Positions 1-8,691 of a stretch of DNA of 47,103 nt are shown here, one piece after another. Numbering within the stretch: the stretch's first letter is position 1; every line of letters begins with the position of its first letter. Origin of the DNA: an uncultured Eudoraea sp. (lineage in GTDB: Bacteria > Bacteroidota > Bacteroidia > Flavobacteriales > Flavobacteriaceae); NCBI GenBank assembly GCA_947258555.1, contig CAMYJF010000023.1, positions 1 through 47,103 of the forward strand. Direction: 5' to 3'. Under the pieces are notes generated by a model. The model made no database searches and was not told where the DNA came from. It saw only the letters and a list, made by a program, of their open reading frames with translations. The translations under genes were made by a program, and so were the position numbers.

Positions 1-938
1 GTGGTTTTACTGTCGATCGTAATTTCGATAGACTTCCCATCTGTAATCTGGACTTCCTGATTAGCATCTGGCTTCGTGATATAAATCTCTTTAGTATTGA
101 AGCTGAACATGAAGAATGCCAATGCCGGGAGGATCAAAGCGTATTTCAACATATTTCTTTTTTGAGATTTTGATTGTTGTAACATGACTATTCGTTTTTT
201 GATTAATGAATTATAAAATGTATTGGTAAGGGCAGGGGCCACCGGGACTCCCGACACTTTTAATAAGGTATATTGATATGTTTTCAGCGCATCTTCAGAA
301 CTCGCCGCTTCATCGGCCATAAATTCCAGGTTTTGTGAAATGCTTCTTTGGTATAGCCAGCTGATCGGGTTAAACCATAGGAAAATAGCAACAATCCGAC
401 CGAGAATTACATCCAGGGAATGCCATTGCCTGCAATGCGCTTCTTCATGAAGTAATATTGTGTTTAATTCGTGTGACGTATACCCATTTGGAGTGAAAAA
501 GATCGTATTGAAGAATGAGAAGGGCTTTTTGCCTTGTGCTAATTGCACATAGGTAAGTCCATTTTCCCTGGATTTTTTACCGCTTGCATATTCTGAAAAC
601 AGATTGATCAATTGCCCGAAGAATTGTCCCAAAAAGTAGGTGAGCCCTATAAGGTAAATAAGCATTAAGATCTGAGGAACGTCCAGAAACGCAGCAACAG
701 GAGCTTCTCCTACTGCGGCAGTTCTGATACCCACTTCCTTAAAGGCGATCGGACTAATTTCTATATATCTGGGTATTTGAATGAGGGGCAGTACAAAACT
801 ACCAAGGATACCTCCTATCAAAAATTGACGATTGTGTTTATAGAAAGTTTCCCGGGTTAAGAATACTTGGTAGATCCCATAAAATAAAATCAGGACCCCG
901 GACACTTTGGCCATGTATATCAGAAATAGCTCACCCAT
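1..938 (-). CDS. BlaR1/MecR1-like M56 family metallopeptidase sensor (3' end outside window)
   Basis: Continuous reading frame on the minus strand from ATG at 938 to the window edge (at least 312 residues). It begins with hydrophobic segments, carries the zinc protease motif HEEAH near 440-455 followed by a downstream FMADEAAS helix (the family's third zinc/catalytic Glu), then another membrane segment (YALILPALAFFMFSF) and the start of a periplasmic part. This is the M56 family: membrane proteases that sense an envelope signal and cleave a BlaI-type repressor. Its ATG overlaps the stop of the repressor gene by 8 bases (ATGGGTGA), so the two are translationally coupled. The ligand is unknown; Bacteroidetes homologues often carry extra C-terminal domains, which would lie outside the window. 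Confidence 0.9.
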   Translation of the reverse strand, partial: MGELFLIYMAKVSGVLILFYGIYQVFLTRETFYKHNRQFLIGGILGSFVLPLIQIPRYIEISPIAFKEVGIRTAAVGEAPVAAFLDVPQILMLIYLIGLTYFLGQFFGQLINLFSEYASGKKSRENGLTYVQLAQGKKPFSFFNTIFFTPNGYTSHELNTILLHEEAHCRQWHSLDVILGRIVAIFLWFNPISWLYQRSISQNLEFMADEAASSEDALKTYQYTLLKVSGVPVAPALTNTFYNSLIKKRIVMLQQSKSQKRNMLKYALILPALAFFMFSFNTKEIYITKPDANQEVQITDGKSIEITIDSKT

Positions 939-1293
939 TTTTCCCTTCTATTAATTTGATTATTTCACGAAGTTCATCTGCACTAATTTTTTCTTCTTTG
1001 GCGAAAAAGCTCACCAATCCGGTATAGGAATCATCAAAAAATTCCACCATGCTATCATTAATAAAAGCTTTTCGATAAGACTCCTTATCGATCTTAGGAC
1101 GATATTGGTGGGTATTCCCATAGGCCTCATAATCTACATACCCCTTATCTACCAGGTTGCGAACAATAGTAGACATGGTGTTGTAATGAGGTTGTGGATG
1201 GGGTAGTTCGTTCAGAATATCTTTGACAAAGCCTTTTTCCAGCCGCCAGAGGATCTTCATTACCTCTTCTTCTTTGTTGGTGAGTCTAAGCAT
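931..1293 (-). CDS. BlaI/MecI/CopY-family transcriptional repressor
   Basis: 120 residues. The N-terminal winged helix (TNKEEEVMKILW, then TMSTIVRNLVDKGYVDYE as the recognition helix and wing) is typical of BlaI/MecI, and the C-terminal half is the usual dimerisation part. BlaI proteins repress their own operon and are inactivated by proteolysis through the adjacent M56 sensor, which follows here with an 8-base overlap. The start at 1293 fits family length and lies 14 bases from a tandem dyad operator (1307-1342), supporting autoregulation. No beta-lactamase is present nearby, so the regulated process may be something else in the envelope. Confidence 0.92.
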   Translation of the reverse strand: MLRLTNKEEEVMKILWRLEKGFVKDILNELPHPQPHYNTMSTIVRNLVDKGYVDYEAYGNTHQYRPKIDKESYRKAFINDSMVEFFDDSYTGLVSFFAKEEKISADELREIIKLIEGKNG

Positions 1294-1297
1294 CGTC

Positions 1298-1305
1298 CAA
1301 ACATA
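1298..1305 (-). promoter_or_regulatory. -7 box of the blaI-like operon
   Basis: On the minus strand this reads TATGTTTG, an exact match to TAnnTTTG. It ends only 4 bases before the ATG, so the transcript would be nearly leaderless. The tandem dyads upstream would cover the -33 region. Confidence 0.5.
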
Positions 1306-1306
1306 T

Positions 1307-1342
1307 AACTAAAAATATAGTTGCACAACTAATTTTATAGTT
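1307..1342. promoter_or_regulatory. Tandem dyad operator for the BlaI-like repressor
   Basis: Two 16-bp dyads of identical form, AACTA-N6-TAGTT (1307-1322 and 1327-1342), are separated by GCAC, so their centres are 20 bp apart, about two helical turns. The inner halves also form TAGTTG-CA-CAACTA. The position directly before the repressor gene, upstream of and next to its -7 box, is what is expected for BlaI autoregulation. Binding itself is inference. Confidence 0.7.
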
Positions 1343-1396
1343 ATTTAACATTTTGGAGATTCAGTAGACATATAAATGAATCGCGGCTTATTCTTT

Positions 1397-1404
1397 TATA
1401 TTTG
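1397..1404 (+). promoter_or_regulatory. -7 box for the Na+/Ca2+ exchanger gene
   Basis: TATATTTG, an exact TAnnTTTG match, 15 bases before the ATG at 1420. It implies a very short leader. Confidence 0.6.
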
Positions 1405-1419
1405 CCCATATTTTAGCCT

Positions 1420-2358
1420 ATGCAGAACGCCCTTTTTATTCTTCTTGGACTCGTTTTCCTGGTAGGAGGGGGAAATTTGCTATTAAAATCTGCTGTCGCA
1501 CTTTCACTCCGGCTAAATATTTCGAAGATCATCATAGGAATGACGATCGTTTCTTTCGCCACATCTGCGCCTGAACTAATTGTAAGCATTCAGGCAGCCC
1601 TTGATGGCTTTCCGGATTTGGCACTGGGCAATGTAGTGGGTTCTAATATTGCCAATCTGGGCTTGGTTCTGGCCATAATTATCATTTTAGGGAATATTGA
1701 TGTACGCCCAAGTTTTTATATAACAGACTGGCCTGTGATGATGGTAGCATCTCTCTTGTTCGTTGGATTTATTTATTCGGACGGAGAACTGAATCGTTGG
1801 GAAGGAGTTATCATGGTTACGGTTCTCTTTCTCTTCCTTGTTTATCTGCTTCGCTTCCAGCAGCCTGCTATCGTTGAAGACCTGCCGGATACGGATAAAC
1901 CCTTACCGCTCTATCAGGCTGTACTTTATCTCGGACTTGGGGGCCTGGGACTTTGGGGTGGATCGGAATTCCTGGTCGATGGCGCAGTTAGCCTAGCTTC
2001 TAAATTTGGGGTTAGTGACCGCGTGATCGGGATAACGGTAATATCTATTGGCACGAGTATTCCGGAATTAGCGGCCTCTGTAATCGCTGTAATAAAAAAA
2101 CAAAAAGCGATCTCAGTGGGGAATCTGATCGGTTCTAATATTTTCAACCTACTGGCTGTACTGGGTATTACTTCCATTATCACACCTATAACCGTACAGG
2201 ATCAAAGCTTGCTTACCAATGACGTCTTCTGGATGCTGGCGATCTCCTTTGCAATACTTCCCCTTGTTTTCCTGCCGAAAGGACTTCGATTGGGATGGCG
2301 AGACGGGCTGGTTTTATTGATCTTATATGTGATCTTCATCGTCAGAACAGTCCAATAA
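1420..2358 (+). CDS. Calcium/sodium antiporter (CaCA family, YrbG type)
   Basis: 312 residues, almost entirely membrane segments. The two inverted alpha-repeats that define the Ca2+/cation antiporter family are clear: FATSAPEL at residues 46-53 with GNVVGSNIAN at 70-79, and GTSIPEL near 211-217 with GNLIGSNIFN near 234-243. These acidic and Asn/Ser positions bind the cations. Length and the two-repeat architecture match bacterial YrbG/CaxA exchangers, which usually move Ca2+ outward in exchange for Na+. It is monocistronic, divergent from the blaI-like operon, and convergent with the GSII gene across a shared hairpin. Ion preference cannot be read from sequence alone. Confidence 0.93.
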   Translation: MQNALFILLGLVFLVGGGNLLLKSAVALSLRLNISKIIIGMTIVSFATSAPELIVSIQAALDGFPDLALGNVVGSNIANLGLVLAIIIILGNIDVRPSFYITDWPVMMVASLLFVGFIYSDGELNRWEGVIMVTVLFLFLVYLLRFQQPAIVEDLPDTDKPLPLYQAVLYLGLGGLGLWGGSEFLVDGAVSLASKFGVSDRVIGITVISIGTSIPELAASVIAVIKKQKAISVGNLIGSNIFNLLAVLGITSIITPITVQDQSLLTNDVFWMLAISFAILPLVFLPKGLRLGWRDGLVLLILYVIFIVRTVQ

Positions 2359-2390
2359 AAAACCGCCAATGGTGAGGCATTGACGGTTCT
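2356..2390. terminator. Intrinsic terminator between exchanger and GSII gene
   Basis: Stem 2361-2371 with 2378-2388 (11 pairs, one mismatch), six-base loop. On the minus strand it is followed by a run of T (complement of 2356-2362), so it mainly serves the GSII gene, and it also lies just after the exchanger stop codon. Confidence 0.7.
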
Positions 2391-2411
2391 TGAATGAAGA
2401 AATATTCGTAT

Positions 2412-3434
2412 TTAAACGGCTACTTCTATTTTAGCTGATTTCACAGTTTTTATAATACGTCCGGCTACCTTATAAGGGTCGGCGTTAGATGCAGGTCTTC
2501 GATCTTCCAACCATCCCTTCCATCCGCTTTCTACTGTGGCGATCGGAATTCTGATCGATGCCCCCCGGTCGGAAACACCGTAGGAGAATTGATCGATAGA
2601 TTGTGTCTCATGATCTCCTGTCAGTCGCTGATCGTTATGAGCGCCATACACGTCGATATGGTCTAACGCAACGGGACGGAAAGCTTCACATACAGCTTCA
2701 TAAACATCCTTACTTCCGGCGTTTCGCAACAGACTGTTGGAGAAGTTGGCATGCATACCACTACCATTCCAATCTCCTTTTACTGGCTTGGGATGCAGTT
2801 CAATATAATATCCATGGCCCTCGGTGAGCCTGTTGAGCAGGTATCGGGCTAACCACAATTCATCCCCGGCCTTTTTGGCTCCTTTGGCAAAATTTTGGAA
2901 TTCCCACTGTCCGGGAGCCACTTCCTGGTTAATCCCTTCAATGTTCAGCCCTGCGGCCAGACATGTATTCAAATGTTCCTCAACGAGATCACGACCCCAG
3001 GTGTAACGACCCCCTACTGAGCAGTAATATCTACCTTGAGGATAAGGAAAACCTCCTCTTGGGAATCCCAGGGGAAGTTCGGTTTCTGTGTCCATAAGGA
3101 AGTATTCTTGCTCAAATCCAAACCAAAAGTCAGCATCATCATCATCAATGCCGGCGCGGTGATTAGATTCATGAGGTGTACCATCTGCGTTCAGTACTTC
3201 GGTCATCACAAGCCATCCCTGCTCTCTTGCCGGATCCGGGTAGATCGCAACGGGCTTTAGCAAACAATCTGAAGAATTCCCTTCAGCTTGCAGTGTAGAA
3301 CTTCCATCAAAAGACCAGATCGGGCAGCTCTCTAATTTGCCGTCAAAATCAGTCAAAACTTTTGTTTTACTTCTTAATTCCTGGGTTGGGGCGTGCCCGT
3401 CAAGCCAGATATATTCCAATTTAGATTTACTCAT
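2412..3434 (-). CDS. glnII: Type II (eukaryotic-like) glutamine synthetase
   Basis: 340 residues, the short size of GSII rather than the 450-470 of GSI. It makes glutamine from glutamate, ammonia and ATP in the cytoplasm. Visible motifs: WSFDGSST at residues 40-47, the metal-binding FGFEQEYF at 105-112, NQEVAPGQWEFQ near 169-180 and the ATP/glutamate loop NGSGMH at 223-228. The gene is divergent from a second, type III glutamine synthetase; the 200-bp gap holds two copies of a dyad also found before the PII-ammonium transporter operon. A TAnnTTTG box lies at 3468-3475 on this strand. Possession of GSII beside GSIII is odd enough to note. Confidence 0.95.
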   Translation of the reverse strand: MSKSKLEYIWLDGHAPTQELRSKTKVLTDFDGKLESCPIWSFDGSSTLQAEGNSSDCLLKPVAIYPDPAREQGWLVMTEVLNADGTPHESNHRAGIDDDDADFWFGFEQEYFLMDTETELPLGFPRGGFPYPQGRYYCSVGGRYTWGRDLVEEHLNTCLAAGLNIEGINQEVAPGQWEFQNFAKGAKKAGDELWLARYLLNRLTEGHGYYIELHPKPVKGDWNGSGMHANFSNSLLRNAGSKDVYEAVCEAFRPVALDHIDVYGAHNDQRLTGDHETQSIDQFSYGVSDRGASIRIPIATVESGWKGWLEDRRPASNADPYKVAGRIIKTVKSAKIEVAV

Positions 3435-3467
3435 AGTGCCAAATAATTAGATTAACATAAAGACGGA

Positions 3468-3475
3468 CAAAAATA
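3468..3475 (-). promoter_or_regulatory. -7 box of the GSII gene
   Basis: Minus-strand TATTTTTG, an exact TAnnTTTG match, 33 bases before the ATG. The centre of dyad A (3494-3512) lies about 31 bp upstream of the centre of this box, which is where the -33 region sits. Confidence 0.55.
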
Positions 3476-3493
3476 TGTTTTTTCAAAACTGAC

Positions 3494-3512
3494 ATCCAAA
3501 TTTTTAGGGGGT
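3494..3512. promoter_or_regulatory. Nitrogen-gene dyad, site A
   Basis: ATCC-N9-GGGGGT with spacer AAATTTTTA. One arm is imperfect. Same arm sequence and the same 9-base spacer as site B and the sites before the PII gene. Placed over the -33 region of the GSII promoter. Confidence 0.55.
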
Positions 3513-3543
3513 ATTTATTAATAATTTCGATGAAATTATCAAC

Positions 3544-3563
3544 ACCCCTAATTTTTAGGGGGT
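3544..3563. promoter_or_regulatory. Nitrogen-gene dyad, site B
   Basis: ACCCC-N9-GGGGGT with spacer TAATTTTTA, so the dyad extends to CCCCTAA-TTT-TTAGGGG. It is centred about 51 bp upstream of the centre of the GSIII -7 box, two helical turns further out than sites A and C are from theirs. Confidence 0.65.
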
Positions 3564-3600
3564 ATATTATCAAATTATTAATAATTGTATATTTTTTGGC

Positions 3601-3608
3601 TAGTTTTG
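3601..3608 (+). promoter_or_regulatory. -7 box of the GSIII gene
   Basis: TAGTTTTG, an exact TAnnTTTG match, 26 bases before the ATG at 3635. Confidence 0.55.
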
Positions 3609-3634
3609 TCGTTTTAAGATAAATCGATCATATT

Positions 3635-5821
3635 ATGGCCAAAATGCGCTTTGCAGCCGTGGCAGAAACCCTTAGGAGAACCACACTAAAATCCAATATT
3701 CCTCAAAACCGGTCTGAGCACTTCGCTTCACAGGTTTTTAATGATGAACGGATGATGAAGTGCCTGACGAAAGACGCGCATAAAAGCGTCAGGGAGGCCA
3801 TACAATCCGGCTCAAAAATAGATCGAAATATTGCTGACCAGGTAGCAGAATCAATTAAAACCTGGGCGTTATCCATGGGAGCCACACATTATACGCATTG
3901 GTTTCAACCCCTGACCGGGGCCACAGCCGAGAAACATGATGCGTTTTTGGACCTGCTTTCTGATGGTCGTGCTATAGAAAAATTTGGGGGAGATCAACTG
4001 GTTCAACAGGAACCGGATGCCTCCAGTTTTCCGAGCGGCGGGATACGGAATACTTTTGAGGCCAGGGGATATACTGCCTGGGATCCTACATCGCCCGCAT
4101 TTATTTATGGGAATACCCTATGCATCCCTACCATATTTGTATCCTATACAGGGGAAGCCCTGGATAATAAGACACCTTTGCTGCGCGCTTTGCATGCAGT
4201 GGATGAGGCGGCTACAGCAGTTGCTAAATACTTTGACAAGAATGTGCAAAAAGTGCATGCAACCCTGGGTTGGGAACAGGAATATTTCCTGATCGATAAG
4301 GCTTTGGCCCATGCCCGACCTGATATTCTCCTTGCCGGAAAGACTATGATAGGGCAATTGGCGGCGAAAGGACAGCAACTTGATGATCACTACTTCGGTA
4401 CGATTCCCATTCGCGCCTTTGCCTTTATGAAGGACCTGGAGGCTGAATGCACACAACTGGGAATACCTGTGAAAACCAGACACAATGAAGTGGCGCCTAA
4501 CCAATTTGAACTGGCCCCGGTATTCGAAGAAGCTAATTTGGCGGTCGACCATAATTTGCTTTTGATGGATGTCATGGAAAAGATAGCAGACAGACATCAT
4601 CTCAAAGTGCTTTTCCATGAAAAACCCTTTGATGGTATCAATGGTTCAGGAAAACACAACAATTGGTCACTGGCTACGGACAGAGGGGTTAATCTGTTGA
4701 GCCCCGGCTCCACACCAATGAAAAACCTTCAGTTTCTTACCTTTTTTGTCAACACTATAATGGCAGTTGATACGTATGAAGAGTTGCTAAGGGCCTCCAT
4801 TGCTTCGGCCAGCAATGACCACAGACTCGGTGCCAATGAAGCCCCCCCGGCTATTATGTCAATATTTATCGGGAGTCAGCTTTCCAAGGTATTAGATGAA
4901 TTAGAGGGCGTGTCTAAAGGAAAACTCTCTCCTGAAGAAAAAACGGAACTGAAACTGAATGTCGTTGGCAAGATCCCGGAGATATTATTGGATAATACGG
5001 ACAGAAACAGGACTTCGCCTTTTGCTTTTACCGGTAACAAATTTGAATTCCGGGCAGTGGGCTCCAGAGCTAATTGTGCTAAGCCAATGACTGTACTGAA
5101 TACGATCGTTGCCAAACAATTGACTGATTTTAAAAAGGAAGTAGATGAGCTGATCGACACTAAAAAACTTAAGAAGGATGAGGCGGTTTTCAATGTCCTG
5201 AGGGAATACATAAAAGCGTCTAAGCGTATCCGTTTCGATGGGGATGGATATAGTGAGGCCTGGGAAAATGAGGCAGCCAAAAGAAATTTGAGCAACAATA
5301 AGAATACTCCTCAGGCCTTAGAGGTGCTTACTTCTAAAAAGACAGTGTCGCTCTTTGAGGAGGTCGGTGTTATGAGTAAAATAGAGATCACGGCCCGCCA
5401 GGAGGTAGAATATGAGACGTACATTCTCCAAACACAAATAGAAGGCAGGGTACTGAACGAATTAGTCTTCAGTCACATTCTCCCTGCTGCTTTCCGTTAT
5501 CAAGAAACCCTTTCAAATGGATTACTTGCCTTAAAGCAACTATATGGGAATGATTCTGATAAAGCCTCAGAAAGCCGACTCAACATTCTGGACCAACTCA
5601 ACACCCACCTCAATGCAGCCCGCCAAAGAACCGAGGCCATGGTCCAGGCCAGGAGGGAAGCCAATTTGCTTGAAGATCCAAAAGAAAAGGCCGAGGCGTA
5701 TAGCCAGCATGTCAAACCCTTCTTTGAAGAGATACGTCATCACTGCGACCGACTGGAACGCATCATTGAAGATGAAGATTGGCCTTTAGTCAAGTATCGT
5801 GAACTTCTTTTTTTTAAATAA
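3635..5821 (+). CDS. glnN: Type III glutamine synthetase
   Basis: 728 residues, the usual length of GSIII (GlnN), a dodecameric family typical of Bacteroidetes and some cyanobacteria. Motifs: GWEQEYFLID near residue 212-221 (metal-binding Glu), RHNEVAPNQFELAP near 285-298, and INGSGKHNNWS near 333-343 (substrate loop). The N-terminal GSIII-specific domain and the long helical C-terminal extension are both present, with no break. It catalyses the same ATP-dependent ammonia assimilation as the divergent GSII. Dyad B upstream of its -7 box suggests joint control with PII and Amt. Nothing is truncated. Confidence 0.96.
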   Translation: MAKMRFAAVAETLRRTTLKSNIPQNRSEHFASQVFNDERMMKCLTKDAHKSVREAIQSGSKIDRNIADQVAESIKTWALSMGATHYTHWFQPLTGATAEKHDAFLDLLSDGRAIEKFGGDQLVQQEPDASSFPSGGIRNTFEARGYTAWDPTSPAFIYGNTLCIPTIFVSYTGEALDNKTPLLRALHAVDEAATAVAKYFDKNVQKVHATLGWEQEYFLIDKALAHARPDILLAGKTMIGQLAAKGQQLDDHYFGTIPIRAFAFMKDLEAECTQLGIPVKTRHNEVAPNQFELAPVFEEANLAVDHNLLLMDVMEKIADRHHLKVLFHEKPFDGINGSGKHNNWSLATDRGVNLLSPGSTPMKNLQFLTFFVNTIMAVDTYEELLRASIASASNDHRLGANEAPPAIMSIFIGSQLSKVLDELEGVSKGKLSPEEKTELKLNVVGKIPEILLDNTDRNRTSPFAFTGNKFEFRAVGSRANCAKPMTVLNTIVAKQLTDFKKEVDELIDTKKLKKDEAVFNVLREYIKASKRIRFDGDGYSEAWENEAAKRNLSNNKNTPQALEVLTSKKTVSLFEEVGVMSKIEITARQEVEYETYILQTQIEGRVLNELVFSHILPAAFRYQETLSNGLLALKQLYGNDSDKASESRLNILDQLNTHLNAARQRTEAMVQARREANLLEDPKEKAEAYSQHVKPFFEEIRHHCDRLERIIEDEDWPLVKYRELLFFK

Positions 5822-5853
5822 GTGAGAGGGGAAGATTCTTCCTTCAATTCTGT

Positions 5854-5861
5854 TATTTTTG
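5854..5861 (+). promoter_or_regulatory. -7 box of purM
   Basis: TATTTTTG, an exact TAnnTTTG match, 15 bases before ATG 5877. It overlaps an upstream in-frame TTG at 5859, which therefore cannot be the start codon. Confidence 0.6.
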
Positions 5862-5876
5862 CACAAATTACCATGC

Positions 5877-7043
5877 ATGGATGATCGGTATGCCAAAAGG
5901 GGAGTATCTGCTACAAAGGAGGATGTTCACAAGGCTATAAAGAATATAGACAAAGGACTTTTTCCTAAGGCATTCTGCAAGATCGTCCCGGATCACCTTA
6001 CCCATGATGAAGACTACTGTGTAGTTATGCACGCAGACGGTGCCGGTACTAAGTCGTCCCTCGCCTATATGTACTGGAAAGAAACCGGAGATCTTTCGGT
6101 TTGGAAAGGCATCGCCCAGGATGCCCTGATAATGAACATTGATGACCTGCTATGTGTGGGGGCAGTAGGAGATATTTTGCTCTCTTCTACGATCGGCAGG
6201 AATAAAAACAAGATTCCGGGAGAAGTTATATCAGCTATAATTAATGGTACTGAAGAACTCATCCAACAGTTGTGGGAGCACGGTCTGCGTATTCATGCAA
6301 CAGGTGGAGAAACAGCTGATGTGGGCGATCTTGTTCGTACGATCATCGTTGATTCTACTGTTACTACCCGAATGCGGCGCGATCAGGTGATCGATAACTC
6401 GCGTATTCAGGCAGGAGATGTCATTGTAGGATTGGCTTCTTTTGGACAAGCCACTTATGAAGATGAGTATAATGGCGGCATGGGGAGCAATGGGCTCACT
6501 TCTGCACGCCACGATGTATTTTTCAAAGAATTAGCGACAAAATATCCTGAGAGTTTTGATCCAAGCGTTCCCGGAGAATTAATTTATTCAGGATCTTATG
6601 GATTGACAGATCCGGTCGAAGGGGTGTCCCTGGATGCCGGGAAACTGGTATTGTCACCAACCCGAACCTATGCCCCGATCGTGAAGCAGATCCTTGATAG
6701 ATTGAACCCAAGGGATATACACGGTATGGTCCATTGCAGCGGGGGTGCGCAAACAAAAGTATTGCACTTTGTAGAAGGCGTAAATGTGATCAAAGATGCC
6801 TTATTTCCTTTACCTCCTTTATTTAAATTGATCCAGGAACAATCCCAGACGGCATGGCGGGAAATGTATCAGGTTTTCAATTGCGGGCATCGGCTGGAAT
6901 TGTACCTGGACAAAAACCTGGCAGATGAAGTTATTGCTATATCAAGATCCTTTAATGTAGATGCACAGATCATCGGTCGTGTCGAAGCGTCAGAGCAGGC
7001 ACAGTTAACTATCCAAAGTTCTTTCGGAACCTTTACTTACTAG
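5877..7043 (+). CDS. purM: Phosphoribosylformylglycinamidine cyclo-ligase (AIR synthetase)
   Basis: 388 residues from ATG 5877. The protein has the PurM fold: an N-terminal ATP-binding half with HADGAGTKSSLAY and the conserved DALIMNIDDLLCVGA, STGGETADV-like HATGGETADVGDLVRT, then a C-terminal half with NGGMGSNGLTSARHD and the glycine-rich HCSGGAQTK. It closes the imidazole ring in purine synthesis (FGAM to AIR). It is about 40 residues longer than E. coli PurM, as in other Bacteroidetes. I chose 5877 over an earlier TTG because the TTG lies inside the -7 box. It is followed after 47 bases by a Rieske protein, probably a separate function. Confidence 0.92.
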   Translation: MDDRYAKRGVSATKEDVHKAIKNIDKGLFPKAFCKIVPDHLTHDEDYCVVMHADGAGTKSSLAYMYWKETGDLSVWKGIAQDALIMNIDDLLCVGAVGDILLSSTIGRNKNKIPGEVISAIINGTEELIQQLWEHGLRIHATGGETADVGDLVRTIIVDSTVTTRMRRDQVIDNSRIQAGDVIVGLASFGQATYEDEYNGGMGSNGLTSARHDVFFKELATKYPESFDPSVPGELIYSGSYGLTDPVEGVSLDAGKLVLSPTRTYAPIVKQILDRLNPRDIHGMVHCSGGAQTKVLHFVEGVNVIKDALFPLPPLFKLIQEQSQTAWREMYQVFNCGHRLELYLDKNLADEVIAISRSFNVDAQIIGRVEASEQAQLTIQSSFGTFTY

Positions 7044-7090
7044 ACATACGATTTTCCGGAAAGGCCCGTTTTATATACTAAAATCGAACG

Positions 7091-7516
7091 ATGGAAAGGA
7101 AAGAATTTCTCCGAAGCCTCGGTGCCGGCGCGGCATTTGCCATTACCTTCCCTTGTCTACAGGGATGCAGTAAAGATGATTCGCCGGATAATCCAATTCC
7201 TACGGGAATCGACTTCACAATTGATCTGAACTCGGCCGAAGGCCAGCAATTAGCTAACAATGGCGATTTCATTTTAAAGAATGAAGTTGTCGTGGCCAAG
7301 AATCTGGAGGGAAATTTTGTAGCCGCCAGTCAAATTTGTAGCCATCAGCAAACAGATCAGGTTCGCTTTATTGATGAACAAGGGGGAATCTTTCGATGTT
7401 TTACTCATGGTTCTGAATTTTCCCAGACCGGTACTCCATTAAATACCATTACTAGTAATCCGCTAAAAATCTTTAATACTTCACTAAACGGGACTACATT
7501 AAGAGTATTTGAATAA
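7091..7516 (+). CDS. Rieske [2Fe-2S] lipoprotein
   Basis: 141 residues. The N-terminus (ERKEFLRSLGAG, hydrophobic stretch, then LQGC) looks like a Tat-type signal with a lipobox, so the protein is probably anchored outside the cytoplasmic membrane at Cys26. The Rieske ligands are visible as CSH near residue 84 and CFTH near 107, giving Cys-x-His and Cys-x2-His for one 2Fe-2S cluster. Small stand-alone Rieske proteins of this type serve as electron carriers or as subunits of oxidoreductases; no partner oxidoreductase is adjacent, so the reaction is unknown. The twin-arginine pair is RK rather than RR, so Tat export is likely but not certain. Confidence 0.82.
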   Translation: MERKEFLRSLGAGAAFAITFPCLQGCSKDDSPDNPIPTGIDFTIDLNSAEGQQLANNGDFILKNEVVVAKNLEGNFVAASQICSHQQTDQVRFIDEQGGIFRCFTHGSEFSQTGTPLNTITSNPLKIFNTSLNGTTLRVFE

Positions 7517-7581
7517 ATTCTAAAGGGGTTTAAGCAGCTTACTACAGCGATTCACAGCATAAACTGGCCGCAAAAAAATCG

Positions 7582-7589
7582 TACCTTCG
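7582..7589 (+). promoter_or_regulatory. Probable -7 box of prfA-pyrF
   Basis: TACCTTCG differs from TAnnTTTG at one position. It lies 19 bases before the prfA ATG. A small hairpin (GCGGG and CCCGC) follows in the leader. Confidence 0.4.
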
Positions 7590-7608
7590 CGGGGTAAATC
7601 CCGCATCT

Positions 7609-8685
7609 ATGATCGACAAATTAAATATTGTCAAACAACGCTTTGATGAGGTCTCCGACCTGATCATTCAACCGGATATTATTGCCGATCAGAAACGCTA
7701 TATAAGACTGAATAAAGAGTACAAAGATTTAAAAGCACTTGTAGATAAGCGAGACCTTTACCTCGAGTATGATGGAAATATAAAAGAAGCCCAGGAAATC
7801 ATTTCTGCCGGTGATGACCCCGAGATGCTGGAGATGGCTAAACTCCAATTGGACGAAGCCAAAACTGCAATGTCAGCCTTAGAAGAGGAGATCAAATTAT
7901 TATTAATTCCAAAGGATCCGGAAGACGAGAAGGATGTAGTTATGGAGATTCGCGCAGGGACCGGGGGCGATGAAGCCAGCATATTTGCAGGCGATCTGTT
8001 TCGAATGTATACGAAATATTGTGAAGGCAAAGGATGGAAGACCAATGTGCTCGACCTGAGTGAGGGTACCAGTGGAGGGTATAAAGAGATCCAATTTGAA
8101 GTCTCGGGAAACGAAGTATATGGTACGCTAAAATTTGAGGCCGGGGTGCACAGGGTACAGAGAGTGCCCCAGACCGAAACCCAGGGCAGGGTTCATACAA
8201 GTGCGGCCACTGTAATGGTGCTACCGGAAGCAGAAGAATTTGATGTGCAAATAGATCCAAAAGATGTACGAATAGATTATTTCTGTTCCTCGGGCCCGGG
8301 AGGTCAATCTGTAAATACGACATATTCGGCCGTTCGGTTAACCCATGTTCCAACAGGCTTGGTTGCCCAATGTCAGGACGAGAAATCTCAGCATAAGAAT
8401 AAGGACAAAGCGTTTAAAGTATTGCGCTCACGATTATATGATCTGGAGCTGGCAAAGCGGCAAGAGGAAGATGCAGCCAAACGAAACTCTCAGGTAAGCA
8501 GTGGAGATCGTTCTGCAAAGATCCGCACCTATAATTATTCACAGGGACGTGTAACTGATCATCGTATTGGACTAACATTATATGATCTTCAGAACATAAT
8601 AAATGGCGATATACAGAAGCTCATTGATGAATTGAGATTAGTAGAGAATACCGAGAAACTTAAGGAAGCCTCTGAAATTCTATAA
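7609..8685 (+). CDS. prfA: Peptide chain release factor 1
   Basis: 358 residues, normal for RF1. It reads UAA and UAG stop codons and triggers peptide release on the ribosome. The catalytic GGQ is at residues 231-233 inside [11 protein letters not shown], and the N-terminal half carries [14 protein letters not shown] typical of domain 1. RF1 rather than RF2 is favoured because there is no programmed frameshift and the domain 1 and GGQ context match RF1. pyrF starts 6 bases after its stop codon, so the two form an operon despite unrelated functions. Confidence 0.96.
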   Translation: MIDKLNIVKQRFDEVSDLIIQPDIIADQKRYIRLNKEYKDLKALVDKRDLYLEYDGNIKEAQEIISAGDDPEMLEMAKLQLDEAKTAMSALEEEIKLLLIPKDPEDEKDVVMEIRAGTGGDEASIFAGDLFRMYTKYCEGKGWKTNVLDLSEGTSGGYKEIQFEVSGNEVYGTLKFEAGVHRVQRVPQTETQGRVHTSAATVMVLPEAEEFDVQIDPKDVRIDYFCSSGPGGQSVNTTYSAVRLTHVPTGLVAQCQDEKSQHKNKDKAFKVLRSRLYDLELAKRQEEDAAKRNSQVSSGDRSAKIRTYNYSQGRVTDHRIGLTLYDLQNIINGDIQKLIDELRLVENTEKLKEASEIL

Positions 8686-8691
8686 CTGGAT

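Noticed and set aside
1-1293. M56-BlaI pair as a beta-lactam resistance locus
   Set aside because: No beta-lactamase or penicillin-binding protein gene is present nearby; M56-BlaI pairs in Bacteroidetes are common and regulate other things.
4118-4618. Long minus-strand frame of 166 codons inside the type III glutamine synthetase gene
   Set aside because: It lies wholly inside a highly conserved gene and has a low-complexity, Cys/His/Phe-rich composition typical of antisense shadows.
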